Source: UBA5239 sp040394635
Lineage (GTDB): Bacteria > Verrucomicrobiota > Lentisphaeria > Victivallales > Victivallaceae
Assembly: GCA_040394635.1 (NCBI GenBank)
Contig: JBEBRW010000001.1
Location: forward strand, 248,001 to 312,000
DNA length: 64,000 nt
Direction: 5' to 3'
The position numbers and the translations under genes were made by a program. This document shows positions 8,990-17,017 of the stretch, in pieces; positions within the stretch are counted from its first letter, which is position 1; each line of letters starts with the position of its first letter. The notes below the pieces were generated by a model, which made no database searches, was not told the origin of the DNA, and worked only from the letters and a program-made list of their open reading frames with translations.

Positions 8990-10784
8990 TTTCCAGGATC
9001 ACCGCCCCCTTCGGCGGCAATTTGACCGTGATGGTTTCGTCGGGCGTAATCGGGATGAGACTGTTCAGGCAGCCGGTAATCCGGGTGGGTTTGAACGGCA
9101 GCTGGACCTTCACGCGCTGATAATGATTGAGGTCGTTGATCAGCGTCAGTTTATTGTCGGCATATAAGAGATGCGCTTCGCCGGACACCAGGCCCGGTAT
9201 TTGCGGCACCGCTGTCCGAATCTGCTCGACCCACCCGCGAACGGTCCCGGCCGGCGGTTCCGGCTCGGGCAGATCGACGAGCCAGGAGTGTGGATCGGTG
9301 CCTGAATTATCGACGGTTTCGCATTCGCAGGAGATCACTTCGCCGCCGCGATACGCCGACAACATTTCAAGCTCGTCCGCCGGCATGAAACGGCGGTTCA
9401 GCACCACCACCGGACCGGTGAAATCCTTCAGGTCGCAGATGTCGACAATGGTGTTTACCGGCGCACCGCCCGCCAGCAGCAGCCAATGCAGATGAAACGC
9501 GGAAGTGAAGCGCCCTGCCCGGGCATAAGCCTCCAGCTCGCGGTCCAGCGCCACAGCGGACCAGACCACGGCGGCGGCCGCGCAATTCCGCGGCGGTGCC
9601 TCGGCGAAAATCATATCCCAACGCCGTTTGATCCAATGCCACTCCCCTGCGGTCAGGTGCGAGGTCAGGCACCCCAGCATTCCCTGCAGCGCACGCTGCC
9701 ACGCGCCGCCGCGATAAACGAAACAATTCGTCAGCGCCACCAGTTCCGCTTCCAGTTGAACAGGGTCGTGTTCGATGGAGTTGTATTCTTCCAGCACATC
9801 CTTCAACCCGGACATGAAACTGATCCGCATCTCCGGCATGGCCGCCGTCAGGCGCAGCAGCGACGGCATGAACTTATACAGGGGCCGCACCTCTTTCGAA
9901 CCCCAGTTCTCCAGCGCAAGCACCGTGCCAGGAGCTTCGAGAATGACCGCGTCCGCGCCGATTTCGTTGATGGCGCGGACATCGCAGCCATAGCGGTAAC
10001 GCGATTCAAAGGGGTCGCGCGTCCAGATGCTGTTGACGATCAGCTTCTTGTCGATACCCCTCAGCATTTCGTTGGTCTTCTGCCAGAATTCGCGCTGGCG
10101 GCGGCCGTGGAACTCGATCCACTCATGCCGGCGCTCGCGCCAGATGGCTCCGGCGGGCAGCCCGAGCCCCGATTGTTCGATCAGGTCGTCGGAAAAATCC
10201 CCGTCATAAATCGGTATCCGCTGGTGAATATACCCGTCCGCGCCGTGGAATCCGTCGAAGCCGTAATCCAGCATCACCTGCCGCAGTTTTCCGATGAAAA
10301 AGTCCTCGTAAAAAGTACCGTCCGCCAGCCGCTTCCACGGGCAGATCGCCTCTATGCGATTGCCCTGTATGTCGACATAGCGCATTTCCGGGTGCCGGTC
10401 GGTCCAGGTCTCCGGAAGATTTTCCAGCTTGAAGCGCCGGGCGATCTCATCATTCATCAGTTGATCGAAGACGGAGAAATAAACCGCGATACCGTTTTTC
10501 TGCAGTTCCCGGACCAGAGTCTTCAGTTGCCCCTGGCTCCAATGCTGGCGGTCGTGTTCCAACCCCTTGAGCTGTCCCACGTAGCTGGAACAATCCTCGC
10601 GCAGCATGGTAGAATCCGGCAGGCCCGGCTCATGGGAATGAATGAAATCATTGCTCCAGAGCAGCAGCACCACCGCGCCGGGCTTGAAGCCGGCCTTGTC
10701 CAGCAAATGCTTCACGCCCATGTCCGCGTCCCGGTTGTCAAACCCGATCAGCTCCATCCACCAGAAACAATCATAATCCGCCAT
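8982..10784 (-). CDS. TIM-barrel glycoside hydrolase-like protein, cytoplasmic
   Basis: 600 residues without a signal peptide. The N-terminal two thirds look like a (beta/alpha)8 barrel of the alpha-galactosidase/GH-A type: VYFSVFDQLMNDE, a DYGFDGFHGADGY strand where an acid often acts, KLIVNSIWTRDPF and INEIGADAVILEAPG. The C-terminal ~100 residues resemble the small beta-sandwich that closes such barrels (ending KLPPKGAVILEII). No family could be named with certainty. It is the last gene of the operon, 61 bp after the sensory-rhodopsin-transducer-family gene, and its stop overlaps the converging AraC gene. It may act on an imported oligosaccharide. Confidence 0.65.
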   Translation of the reverse strand: MADYDCFWWMELIGFDNRDADMGVKHLLDKAGFKPGAVVLLLWSNDFIHSHEPGLPDSTMLREDCSSYVGQLKGLEHDRQHWSQGQLKTLVRELQKNGIAVYFSVFDQLMNDEIARRFKLENLPETWTDRHPEMRYVDIQGNRIEAICPWKRLADGTFYEDFFIGKLRQVMLDYGFDGFHGADGYIHQRIPIYDGDFSDDLIEQSGLGLPAGAIWRERRHEWIEFHGRRQREFWQKTNEMLRGIDKKLIVNSIWTRDPFESRYRYGCDVRAINEIGADAVILEAPGTVLALENWGSKEVRPLYKFMPSLLRLTAAMPEMRISFMSGLKDVLEEYNSIEHDPVQLEAELVALTNCFVYRGGAWQRALQGMLGCLTSHLTAGEWHWIKRRWDMIFAEAPPRNCAAAAVVWSAVALDRELEAYARAGRFTSAFHLHWLLLAGGAPVNTIVDICDLKDFTGPVVVLNRRFMPADELEMLSAYRGGEVISCECETVDNSGTDPHSWLVDLPEPEPPAGTVRGWVEQIRTAVPQIPGLVSGEAHLLYADNKLTLINDLNHYQRVKVQLPFKPTRITGCLNSLIPITPDETITVKLPPKGAVILEII

Positions 10785-10845
10785 ATCAAACCTGTAATTA
10801 TTTAAGTCACTAAAATGTAAATCACCTACCCGTGTTTTTCAACCA

Positions 10846-11214
10846 TTATTCTGCGAAACCAACCCCCACGTAGTAGGCCATGGCGTTCTGGGTGGTGTCC
10901 AGCCGTCCGAACTGCACCACGATCGGCGCACTCGCGCGGACCCGCAGCGCATACTGCGTGACCGGCGGGATCGCCACGCCGCCCAGCTCCTCCGGATGAT
11001 CGAGGCGAATCGCCTTAATGCGCTCGGCCCCTACCGGAATCACGATGCCTTTATTCGGCGCCCGGTCGGAGAAGTAGACGTCGAGTTCCACCGTCACGTC
11101 TTCCGTGGATGTATTGAAAAGCATCAGTGCTTCATGCGCTTCCATCTCGCCGTTGTTCTTTTTTTCCGGCAGGTAGCCGTCGGCAAAATACCAGATTTTC
11201 TTTCCACCTTCCAT
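10846..11214 (-). CDS. Sensory rhodopsin transducer (ASRT) family small protein
   Basis: 122 residues. The pattern KIWYFADGYLPE, then HEALMLFNTSTEDVTVELDVYFSDRAP, RIKAIRLDHPEE, and SAPIVVQFGRLDTTQNAMAY matches the Anabaena sensory rhodopsin transducer family (PF07100 type): a small all-beta protein that forms tetramers and has been proposed to bind sugars or DNA. There is no rhodopsin here. ATG 11214 is chosen because the family homology begins exactly there; upstream codons in frame belong to the neighbour. It lies 2 bp after the M24-type gene. In this sugar operon a ligand-binding or carbohydrate role is more likely than phototransduction. Confidence 0.82.
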   Translation of the reverse strand: MEGGKKIWYFADGYLPEKKNNGEMEAHEALMLFNTSTEDVTVELDVYFSDRAPNKGIVIPVGAERIKAIRLDHPEELGGVAIPPVTQYALRVRASAPIVVQFGRLDTTQNAMAYYVGVGFAE

Positions 11215-11216
11215 GC

Positions 11217-12380
11217 TCAGATTCCTTTTGCTACGAGTTCGCGGATCAGCGGCGTCAGCGATTCCGGCGCGCCGTCGGTAATGACAAAACCTTCCTCGAT
11301 CCGGTTCGAGCCGTCCGGGTGACCGAATAAGCTGATATCGGAGTTCACGCACATATTTTTCTCGAATTTATAAGTGGTATTTTCATCCGGGTACGGCGAC
11401 TCGGCTTCCGCCAGCCCGATCCCGTGCATCGGCGGGTACACATCGTATTCGGAAAGTCTGTGTTTGGCGAAAATCTTTTTCACCTCACGCACCATTTCAC
11501 CGGCAACCACCCCGGATTTCAGGAATCCCTGCTGTACCTGCGCCGCCTCAAAAAGCGCGCTCAAGAACCGCTTCTGCCCATCGGACGGCGTGCCGATGAC
11601 GAACGGATATTCCACCGTGGCCACGTAGCCCTGATACTGCACGGCCATGGCGGCCATGACCATCTCGCCGCTGCGCATGATTTTGTTGGTGGCGCGCCCG
11701 ATGATGGTGGCGGCGCGCGGACCGCTGCCGAACACCGTGAAGTTGATGTCTTCCGCCCCGGCCATGCGGGCGGCACCCTCGGCGGCTCCGGCGGCCATGG
11801 TTTCGGGATTACCGTCCACGGCGTATTTCATCAGCTCGGCGTAACCGGCGCAGGCCTGGCGTCCAGCCTCGCGCAAACAGGCGATTTCGGCCGGGGATTT
11901 GATCATGCGGAGCTTGGCCATCATCTGCATGGCGTCGACGATTTCCACGCCGGCGGCGGCTTCCTTGATCCGCTCCATGATCGGCCCCGGAATATCCCAG
12001 TAACCGACAATGCCGAGGCGCTTGCCGCCTTTCAACGTATCGCCCAGGATTTCGCGGAAACTCGAGAATTTCGCCAGCGGATAATCGATCTCCTCCGGCA
12101 CCGACACACAGGCGAATTCCTTCACATTGCGGTAATCGCTCCACACAGACATTTCGCGGGCGTAGATTTCGCCCTCCGGCGCTCCCGCCACCACCGGTTC
12201 GCCGGAGCGGGCGATGAAACACGCGGCCCGCTCGAAAATCGGCCAGAAATCGCAGACATAACGCAGATTTTCCTTGCGGTATTCATCGCCGTAAACCAAC
12301 AGGCCGTCCAGATGGTTTTCCGCCATTGCGACTTGGATATTATTCAAACGTTGCTTAAATTCTTCACGACTGATTTTCAT
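11217..12380 (-). CDS. M24 (creatinase/prolidase-fold) protein lacking metal ligands
   Basis: 387 residues. An N-terminal creatinase-type domain (~1-150) is followed by a pita-bread M24 domain. The usual metal-binding Asp pair (VDxG...DxTR) is replaced by AAMAVQYQGYVATVEYPF. A His is kept in PPMHGIGLAE, and the penultimate Glu region reads CVNSDISLF instead of the usual IEPG. This resembles creatinase, which uses the fold without metals, so a C-N hydrolase or a non-enzyme is more likely than an aminopeptidase. ATG 12380 begins the homology (MKISREEFKQRLNNIQ), 14 bp after the isomerase-like gene. Confidence 0.82.
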   Translation of the reverse strand: MKISREEFKQRLNNIQVAMAENHLDGLLVYGDEYRKENLRYVCDFWPIFERAACFIARSGEPVVAGAPEGEIYAREMSVWSDYRNVKEFACVSVPEEIDYPLAKFSSFREILGDTLKGGKRLGIVGYWDIPGPIMERIKEAAAGVEIVDAMQMMAKLRMIKSPAEIACLREAGRQACAGYAELMKYAVDGNPETMAAGAAEGAARMAGAEDINFTVFGSGPRAATIIGRATNKIMRSGEMVMAAMAVQYQGYVATVEYPFVIGTPSDGQKRFLSALFEAAQVQQGFLKSGVVAGEMVREVKKIFAKHRLSEYDVYPPMHGIGLAEAESPYPDENTTYKFEKNMCVNSDISLFGHPDGSNRIEEGFVITDGAPESLTPLIRELVAKGI

Positions 12381-12394
12381 GGGTATATTCCTAT

Positions 12395-13882
12395 TTATTC
12401 CAAAGTTATGGATTTGATTCGCATTAAGTCGGCGGTTTCCTGCAGTGCCTCCACCGCATTGCCGTGGGCCAGGACGATATGGTGCGCGGTACCGAGATCG
12501 ATGAGATTTTTCAGGTATTCCTGTACCGGGCTTTTTACCCGGACCATGGCGTGGATTTCGTCGCACGGCAACGTCGGGAAGTCGATGGATTCGCCGTGCG
12601 AAATCAGCATCTGGTAACTGTCGCCGGTATTCAGGAAATGCCCCATCGTCACCTCGCCGGGCCGGACGATCATCTCATAATTGAGCCCGCTTCCCTTGAA
12701 GCCCCATTCCTCCGGCGAACAACTCAGTTTCACCGCATCTCTGGAGGCGGCCTGCTCCGGCACCGCGATGCCGTGGCCCAGCAGGAACAGCGCGTTGTTC
12801 TTCACATCGAACTGCCCCCATTCCGCCTGAAACGGCACCTGCCCTGTGAAGCGGTACAAAAGATCCATCATCACCAGCCCGCCGATATCCCCCTCGCAGC
12901 CGACCATGAAGCGGTCATCCTCCATCAGCATCGAGGCTCCCATGCGGGCGGGCGCCCCGGTCATTTTTTCGATATAGTGCTGACCCAGGAAACAGAGCCC
13001 GTCCAGGTTGAACCGGTGATAAAGTTTCCGCATCGCCAGCCCTACGCGGCAGGAGCGTTTCACATCGTCAAGTTCGACATTTTTCACCTGAAAACGCTTG
13101 AACAAACGGTTGGCCGCTTCATCCGTTTCCGCATCGGAAATATCGCGCCAGCAGTCGATCAGGTGCTCCGCCTGGATGGTCATCACTTCCGGCCCGAGAA
13201 ATCCCTTCACTCGCGCCCGGTCGAACTCCAGGTCGTACATGCCGCGGAAGACATGCCCTATCAAGCCGTAAGTGCTGGATTTGAGCTCGCGCACGGCAGT
13301 GGCGGTTTGGACTTTGGTACAGATCTTGCGATAAGCTTCCGGGTCACTGATTTCCCCGACCACGGTCTCGTAATCCAGCTTCATTTTGCGGAAGGAGCCG
13401 CTGAGCTGGGTAATGGCGATCAGGGCGCTGTTGCGCATCGTGGCCATATAGTTGTCATGGGGCGACACATCTTTGCCGGTCTGGGTGCTGAAAAGAATCA
13501 CCCGCGGGCGCTTGCCCAGGCAGTTGATGGCGTGCATGGTGATGAAGTCCGGCAGGTAAGTTCCCGCAATAACCACCAGTATCTCAATCTGTTCGGAAGC
13601 CATTGCCTGCCCGGCTTCTTCGGCCCGGTCCAGCGTATCGACCATGCCCGGATAAACGACACGGTATCCGGCCAGCGCCTCCTGCAGCCGCTTCGCCGCC
13701 TGCTGTAAATCCTGCTCCACCTGTCCCCGGAGCGCCGGGTACATGCGCCAGTACTCAAAGTATCCGAGGCCCAGCACTCCGACAGTGGTCGTGCCCCGGG
13801 GCGGCCGTTTGGTCAGGACGTCACCGAAGGTTCCGGCATTTTCGGCGTCGAAACTGGTTATATTCTGGGTTGCGGTCATCAT
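12395..13882 (-). CDS. L-fucose/L-arabinose isomerase superfamily protein
   Basis: 495 residues. Features of the AraA/FucI fold are an N-terminal Rossmann-like region (VGVLGLGYFEYWRMYPAL, then ILVVIAGTYLPDF), a middle domain with GLIGHVFRGMYDLEFD, and a C-terminal half with GCEGDIGGLVMMDLLY and a late HGESIDFP/HHIVLAHGN segment where metal-binding His residues sit. Members interconvert aldoses and ketoses, but many paralogues have unknown substrates; this one is best called isomerase-like. Its ATG overlaps the stop of the deacetylase upstream (ATGA). Confidence 0.78.
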   Translation of the reverse strand: MMTATQNITSFDAENAGTFGDVLTKRPPRGTTTVGVLGLGYFEYWRMYPALRGQVEQDLQQAAKRLQEALAGYRVVYPGMVDTLDRAEEAGQAMASEQIEILVVIAGTYLPDFITMHAINCLGKRPRVILFSTQTGKDVSPHDNYMATMRNSALIAITQLSGSFRKMKLDYETVVGEISDPEAYRKICTKVQTATAVRELKSSTYGLIGHVFRGMYDLEFDRARVKGFLGPEVMTIQAEHLIDCWRDISDAETDEAANRLFKRFQVKNVELDDVKRSCRVGLAMRKLYHRFNLDGLCFLGQHYIEKMTGAPARMGASMLMEDDRFMVGCEGDIGGLVMMDLLYRFTGQVPFQAEWGQFDVKNNALFLLGHGIAVPEQAASRDAVKLSCSPEEWGFKGSGLNYEMIVRPGEVTMGHFLNTGDSYQMLISHGESIDFPTLPCDEIHAMVRVKSPVQEYLKNLIDLGTAHHIVLAHGNAVEALQETADLMRIKSITLE

Positions 13883-14757
13883 TTCACCTTTGTTGCAATT
13901 TGTTCAAGGGTCATAAATTCGAGATTCAGATTCTGCCGGACCGCTTCCTCACGCGCCCAGGCAAAAAATTCGTGCAGAAACCGGATGCCCTCTCCCTCAA
14001 ATACCGGGTCGACATGAGTTACCGTGACAAACGGAATCCCCGCCCGGCAGCAGGCACGGAAATCCTGCTGCGCCATCGCCCATACCCGGTCGTATTTTTC
14101 CGCGGTCAGGTACCAGGTGTAATCGGTGGTCAGCGGCAGGAGAGGAATCGACGTTTTCTTGCGCAATTCCAGATAACGCTCGCGGGTAATTTCGCGCGGT
14201 GCGACATCCATCCGGCCCATGATGTAATCCCAGCCGGTTTCCTGCAGACAGGCGGATGCGTCATAAATATATTTCTCGGCGGCCAGCGCCTCGAACATGC
14301 CGGGGCTCTCCTGCAGCGCCGGAGCGCGGAATCCGGCAATCCGGAATCCCAGCGCATTTTCCAATATTTCACGTCCCTGCCGCAGGCGCGGACGCAGGTT
14401 TTCGCACGTCTGCTCGGCGGCGAGCTGCGCCCGGTTTTCCTCGGCATAACGCTTCGACTCCGTCTCGTGCGGCAAATCCAGTATCATCAGCGGCGGCACG
14501 CCCAGCTCAAAGCGGTTATGACGCAACCCGTGCTGAGCGAACTCGTGTCCGCCGTTGTGGGCTTTTTTGATCATATCGACATAATTTCCCGGCAACTCTG
14601 CGAACGTGTTGCCGGACTCTTCATCCAGCGGCACCACGAAAAAGGTCGCCGGTATTTTTTCATCGTCAAAAAAACGGATCAATGAAGCGAAGTTCGCCGG
14701 ATTCGACCACCCGGTCAGCGCCACATCGTCCACGCTCATACCGAAATACATATTCAT
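13879..14757 (-). CDS. Polysaccharide deacetylase-like (NodB-fold) protein
   Basis: 292 residues, no signal peptide. It begins MNMYFGMSVDD, with the paired Asp of the NodB active site at residues 10-11. A metal-ligand type motif HEFAQHGLRH follows at 71-80 and GFRAPALQE further on. A late TVTHVDPVFEGEG strand may hold the catalytic His. These fit carbohydrate esterase family 4/DUF2334-type deacetylases acting on N-acetyl sugars or short chains in the cytoplasm. It overlaps both neighbours by 4 bp. With the PIG-L gene upstream it gives two predicted deacetylases in one operon, which points to an acetylated amino-sugar substrate (inference). Confidence 0.78.
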   Translation of the reverse strand: MNMYFGMSVDDVALTGWSNPANFASLIRFFDDEKIPATFFVVPLDEESGNTFAELPGNYVDMIKKAHNGGHEFAQHGLRHNRFELGVPPLMILDLPHETESKRYAEENRAQLAAEQTCENLRPRLRQGREILENALGFRIAGFRAPALQESPGMFEALAAEKYIYDASACLQETGWDYIMGRMDVAPREITRERYLELRKKTSIPLLPLTTDYTWYLTAEKYDRVWAMAQQDFRACCRAGIPFVTVTHVDPVFEGEGIRFLHEFFAWAREEAVRQNLNLEFMTLEQIATKVK

Positions 14758-15449
14758 CGAAACAACTCCTGTACGGTTGAAACTTTTTCCACCAGATAAA
14801 ACGACTGCCGGAACGCCTCCGCGTATTTCACCCCCATTTTCGAGCCGTGATACCGCGCCCGTGCCACCAGTTGATCGTCCAGTTCCCCCAGGTGATCATG
14901 CGCCGCGCCGAACTCGTGCCATGACGCCATTTTGGCATCAAATGTATCGGTGATATCCACCAGATGCGTCGGCTCCGGCAACGGATCGTTCAGTTCGAAA
15001 TGAAAGTATTTACCGGCGCGCCACGGCTTGCCGAAATCAGCGCTGCAATCCCATGCCGCCTGGTTCCAGGCGTCGCGCGAAACCGTCGCCATGCCGTGAT
15101 GCTGGAAATACTCGTTCCAGTAATGCGCGAAAATGATGTCCGGCTGATGCTGGCGGATTACCCGGATGCACTGCTGGTAAAACTCCCGGTTGCGGTCCAC
15201 CGCAAAATCCGGTATGTCGTAGCATTCAAAGCTCTTCACCCCGAGTACTTCATGGGCTTTGATTGCCTCGCGTTTGAAGAGCTCCACCGCCGCCGGACCG
15301 CCGCCGGGCTCCGTGTAGGCCTCGTCGCCGTTGCCGAAACAGAATACCGATACTTCGCACCCGGCATTGACCAGTTTGCGGATGACCCCGCCCATGGCGA
15401 TCACCGAATCATCCAGATGCGCCCCCAGAACCAACACTTTTCCTGTCAT
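14754..15449 (-). CDS. PIG-L/LmbE family deacetylase
   Basis: 231 residues. The N-terminal KVLVLGAHLDD (AH-x-DD at 10-14; usually AHPDD) and the later IIFAHYWNEYFQHHG motif provide the zinc ligands of the LmbE-like N-acetylglucosaminyl deacetylase family. Members remove acetyl groups from GlcNAc-type sugars or conjugates. It is the first gene of the minus operon. Upstream, a TATAAT at about 15491-15496 on the minus strand could serve as a -10, but no good -35 is visible. Stop and next start overlap (ATGA). Confidence 0.88.
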   Translation of the reverse strand: MTGKVLVLGAHLDDSVIAMGGVIRKLVNAGCEVSVFCFGNGDEAYTEPGGGPAAVELFKREAIKAHEVLGVKSFECYDIPDFAVDRNREFYQQCIRVIRQHQPDIIFAHYWNEYFQHHGMATVSRDAWNQAAWDCSADFGKPWRAGKYFHFELNDPLPEPTHLVDITDTFDAKMASWHEFGAAHDHLGELDDQLVARARYHGSKMGVKYAEAFRQSFYLVEKVSTVQELFR

Positions 15450-15587
15450 ATTGTCACAACCTTATATTTTAGATCACGACATTATTATACAGCAAAGCAC
15501 TGCGATAAACCACACGAATTCTGCCTTATTTTTGATCGATCCTGCTTTTTATGGGTTTTTCAACAAAATTCATCAATAACCGGGCCA

Positions 15588-15615
15588 CAAAAAAGCCGGT
15601 CTTTCAACCGGCTTC
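15588..15615 (-). terminator. Rho-independent terminator
   Basis: On the minus strand, an 8-bp stem AAGCCGGT/ACCGGCTT with a 6-base loop (15594-15615) is followed by a run of six T. It closes the 15644-16231 gene. Confidence 0.88.
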
Positions 15616-15643
15616 TTAAGATATGGATTCTGATCCGTATTAC

Positions 15644-16231
15644 TTATTTTTTGGCAGCTTCGGCAGCGGCTTTCACTTTCTTTTCGATCGCGCTTTTGGC
15701 CTTGTTGGCGGTCTCGCGTTCGCTCCAGAGCTTACCGGCTTCTTCATTGCTGGCGCGGAAAGCGGCATCCGCTTTCTCTCTGGCGGCGCGTGCGCCACGT
15801 ACCTTGGCGATCGCGGCCTTGGCTTCATCGCTGCTCTTTTCCTTGCCGGATTTACTCCAGGCAGTATCGAAAGCTTTGCGGGCCACGCCCAATGCCTTAT
15901 CGGTGTCCTTGTTTTTCTGCTTGGTGTTTGCGTCTCTGGCCGCTGCGAAATCATTGGCCACCTGTGCGGTCGCTTCATCGCCCTGGAGCAGCTTGATCTT
16001 CACGTCGTAGTATTCCTGTTCCGCCTTCTCCAGAGCGGCGCGGGCATCCTTGCACTCCTGAGACATGTTTACCCGGACGAAATCACTGTATTTCTTATTT
16101 GCCGTATTGAAAACCTTGGTCGCGGCACTCTGTTCTTTCTTCAGGTCCTCGATCGACGGAGCGGCATCCTGGGCCATAGCCGTACCCATGGCAAGGAGAC
16201 CGACAACAAGCAACATCATGATTTTCTTCAT
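15644..16231 (-). CDS. Exported Ala/Lys/Glu-rich coiled-coil protein
   Basis: 195 residues. The signal peptide MKKIMMLLVVGLLAMGTAMAQ is cleaved after MA. The mature protein is almost entirely helical and charged (A, K, E, D), with heptad-like stretches such as ARAALEKAEQEYYDVKIKLLQ and a C-terminal KKVKAAAEAAKK. There is one cysteine and no recognisable enzyme motif. It could be a periplasmic scaffold or a peptidoglycan/outer-membrane-associated protein; no function can be assigned. It is a single-gene unit with its own consensus promoter and terminator, which suggests strong, independent expression. Confidence 0.8.
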   Translation of the reverse strand: MKKIMMLLVVGLLAMGTAMAQDAAPSIEDLKKEQSAATKVFNTANKKYSDFVRVNMSQECKDARAALEKAEQEYYDVKIKLLQGDEATAQVANDFAAARDANTKQKNKDTDKALGVARKAFDTAWSKSGKEKSSDEAKAAIAKVRGARAAREKADAAFRASNEEAGKLWSERETANKAKSAIEKKVKAAAEAAKK

Positions 16232-16295
16232 TTTTCGTGATCCTTTTTTGGTGTTTTAGCTAACGCATGCACAATGCGAATAACTAATATGTATT

Positions 16296-16324
16296 ACTAT
16301 AGCATATCGCCTTCAATTTGTCAA
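16296..16324 (-). promoter_or_regulatory. Promoter of the coiled-coil protein gene
   Basis: On the minus strand TTGACA (16319-16324), a 17-bp spacer and TATAGT (16296-16301) form a near-perfect sigma-70 promoter. It leaves a ~58-base leader before ATG 16231, with AGGATC as ribosome binding site. Confidence 0.8.
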
Positions 16325-16341
16325 ATACCCCTGCCGGCGGT

Positions 16342-16809
16342 TCAATTGGCCACCGGCACGATATGCGGCTCGTGGACCTCGCCCTGAACCTTCGGATTAC
16401 AGGAATCGACGGTACAATTTTCCAGCAGGTTTTTGTAATACGTCTTTTTGTATTTGAGGACCTCCATCTGCTTCTGCAATTCTCGGATCTGCTGCCGCAG
16501 GACCTTCTCCTGCTGAAAAATCAACTGAGCCCGCTCCGGAATCGTGGAATCCCCCTTCAGGCACAAGTCGATATAATGCTTGACCTGCTCCACCGGCAAA
16601 CCGGTCATGCGCAGACAATGCACCAGCTGCAGCCAGCTCACGGCATACTCCGAAAACATGCGCACATTGCCATCCGTCCGGTCCAAGCCGGGAATCAACC
16701 CGACATTGTCATAATAACGGATCGTGTACGCCGTCAGCGCCGTCATCTCGGCGACTTCTTTGATGGTGAATTTCGGTTTCTTGTCATAAGCGGGCTTGTA
16801 CTTTTTCAT
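16342..16809 (-). CDS. MerR-family regulator (AdhR/NmlR-like)
   Basis: 155 residues. The winged helix-turn-helix (KFTIKEVAEMTALTAYTIRYYDNVGLIP, 14-40) is followed by a long dimerisation coiled coil (~95-125) and a short C-terminus with Cys132 and Cys137 (NCTVDSC). Cysteine-bearing MerR proteins of the NmlR/AdhR group respond to aldehydes or electrophiles, and they commonly sit beside flavodoxin and cupin genes, as here. GGAGG precedes ATG 16809. It is divergent from the flavodoxin gene, and both promoters carry the same box in their spacers. Confidence 0.9.
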   Translation of the reverse strand: MKKYKPAYDKKPKFTIKEVAEMTALTAYTIRYYDNVGLIPGLDRTDGNVRMFSEYAVSWLQLVHCLRMTGLPVEQVKHYIDLCLKGDSTIPERAQLIFQQEKVLRQQIRELQKQMEVLKYKKTYYKNLLENCTVDSCNPKVQGEVHEPHIVPVAN

Positions 16810-16824
16810 ATCCGGCCTCCATGC

Positions 16825-16854
16825 AGTTTACCTTACAGTAGCTTTAATTGTAAA
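16825..16854 (-). promoter_or_regulatory. MerR-type promoter of the merR gene
   Basis: On the minus strand TTTACA (16849-16854), an 18-bp spacer and TAAACT (16825-16830). The spacer contains the box read on the plus strand as CTTACAGTAGCTTTAATTGT (16832-16851), the same pattern as in the divergent promoter. Autoregulation is likely. Confidence 0.65.
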
Positions 16855-16963
16855 AAAACGCAAATAATCCGATAAAAAAAGACCGATTTCATAATTAAAC
16901 TATTCGCAAACCGGTTATTTTATGCTAAAAATAATTTTTTCTCGATTTTTTTACTTGCATTTA

Positions 16964-16993
16964 TTGACTTACAGTTACTCTAACGATTATACT
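16964..16993 (+). promoter_or_regulatory. MerR-controlled promoter of the flavodoxin gene
   Basis: TTGACT (16964-16969), an 18-bp spacer and TATACT (16988-16993). The dyad GTTA-CTC-TAAC (16974-16984) is centred in the spacer, and CTTACAGT overlaps the -35 end. Extended spacers with a central dyad are the hallmark of MerR activation. AAGGAGG (17006-17012) is an excellent ribosome binding site for ATG 17018. Confidence 0.78.
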
Positions 16994-17017
16994 GATATAT
17001 AAACCAAGGAGGTTGTG

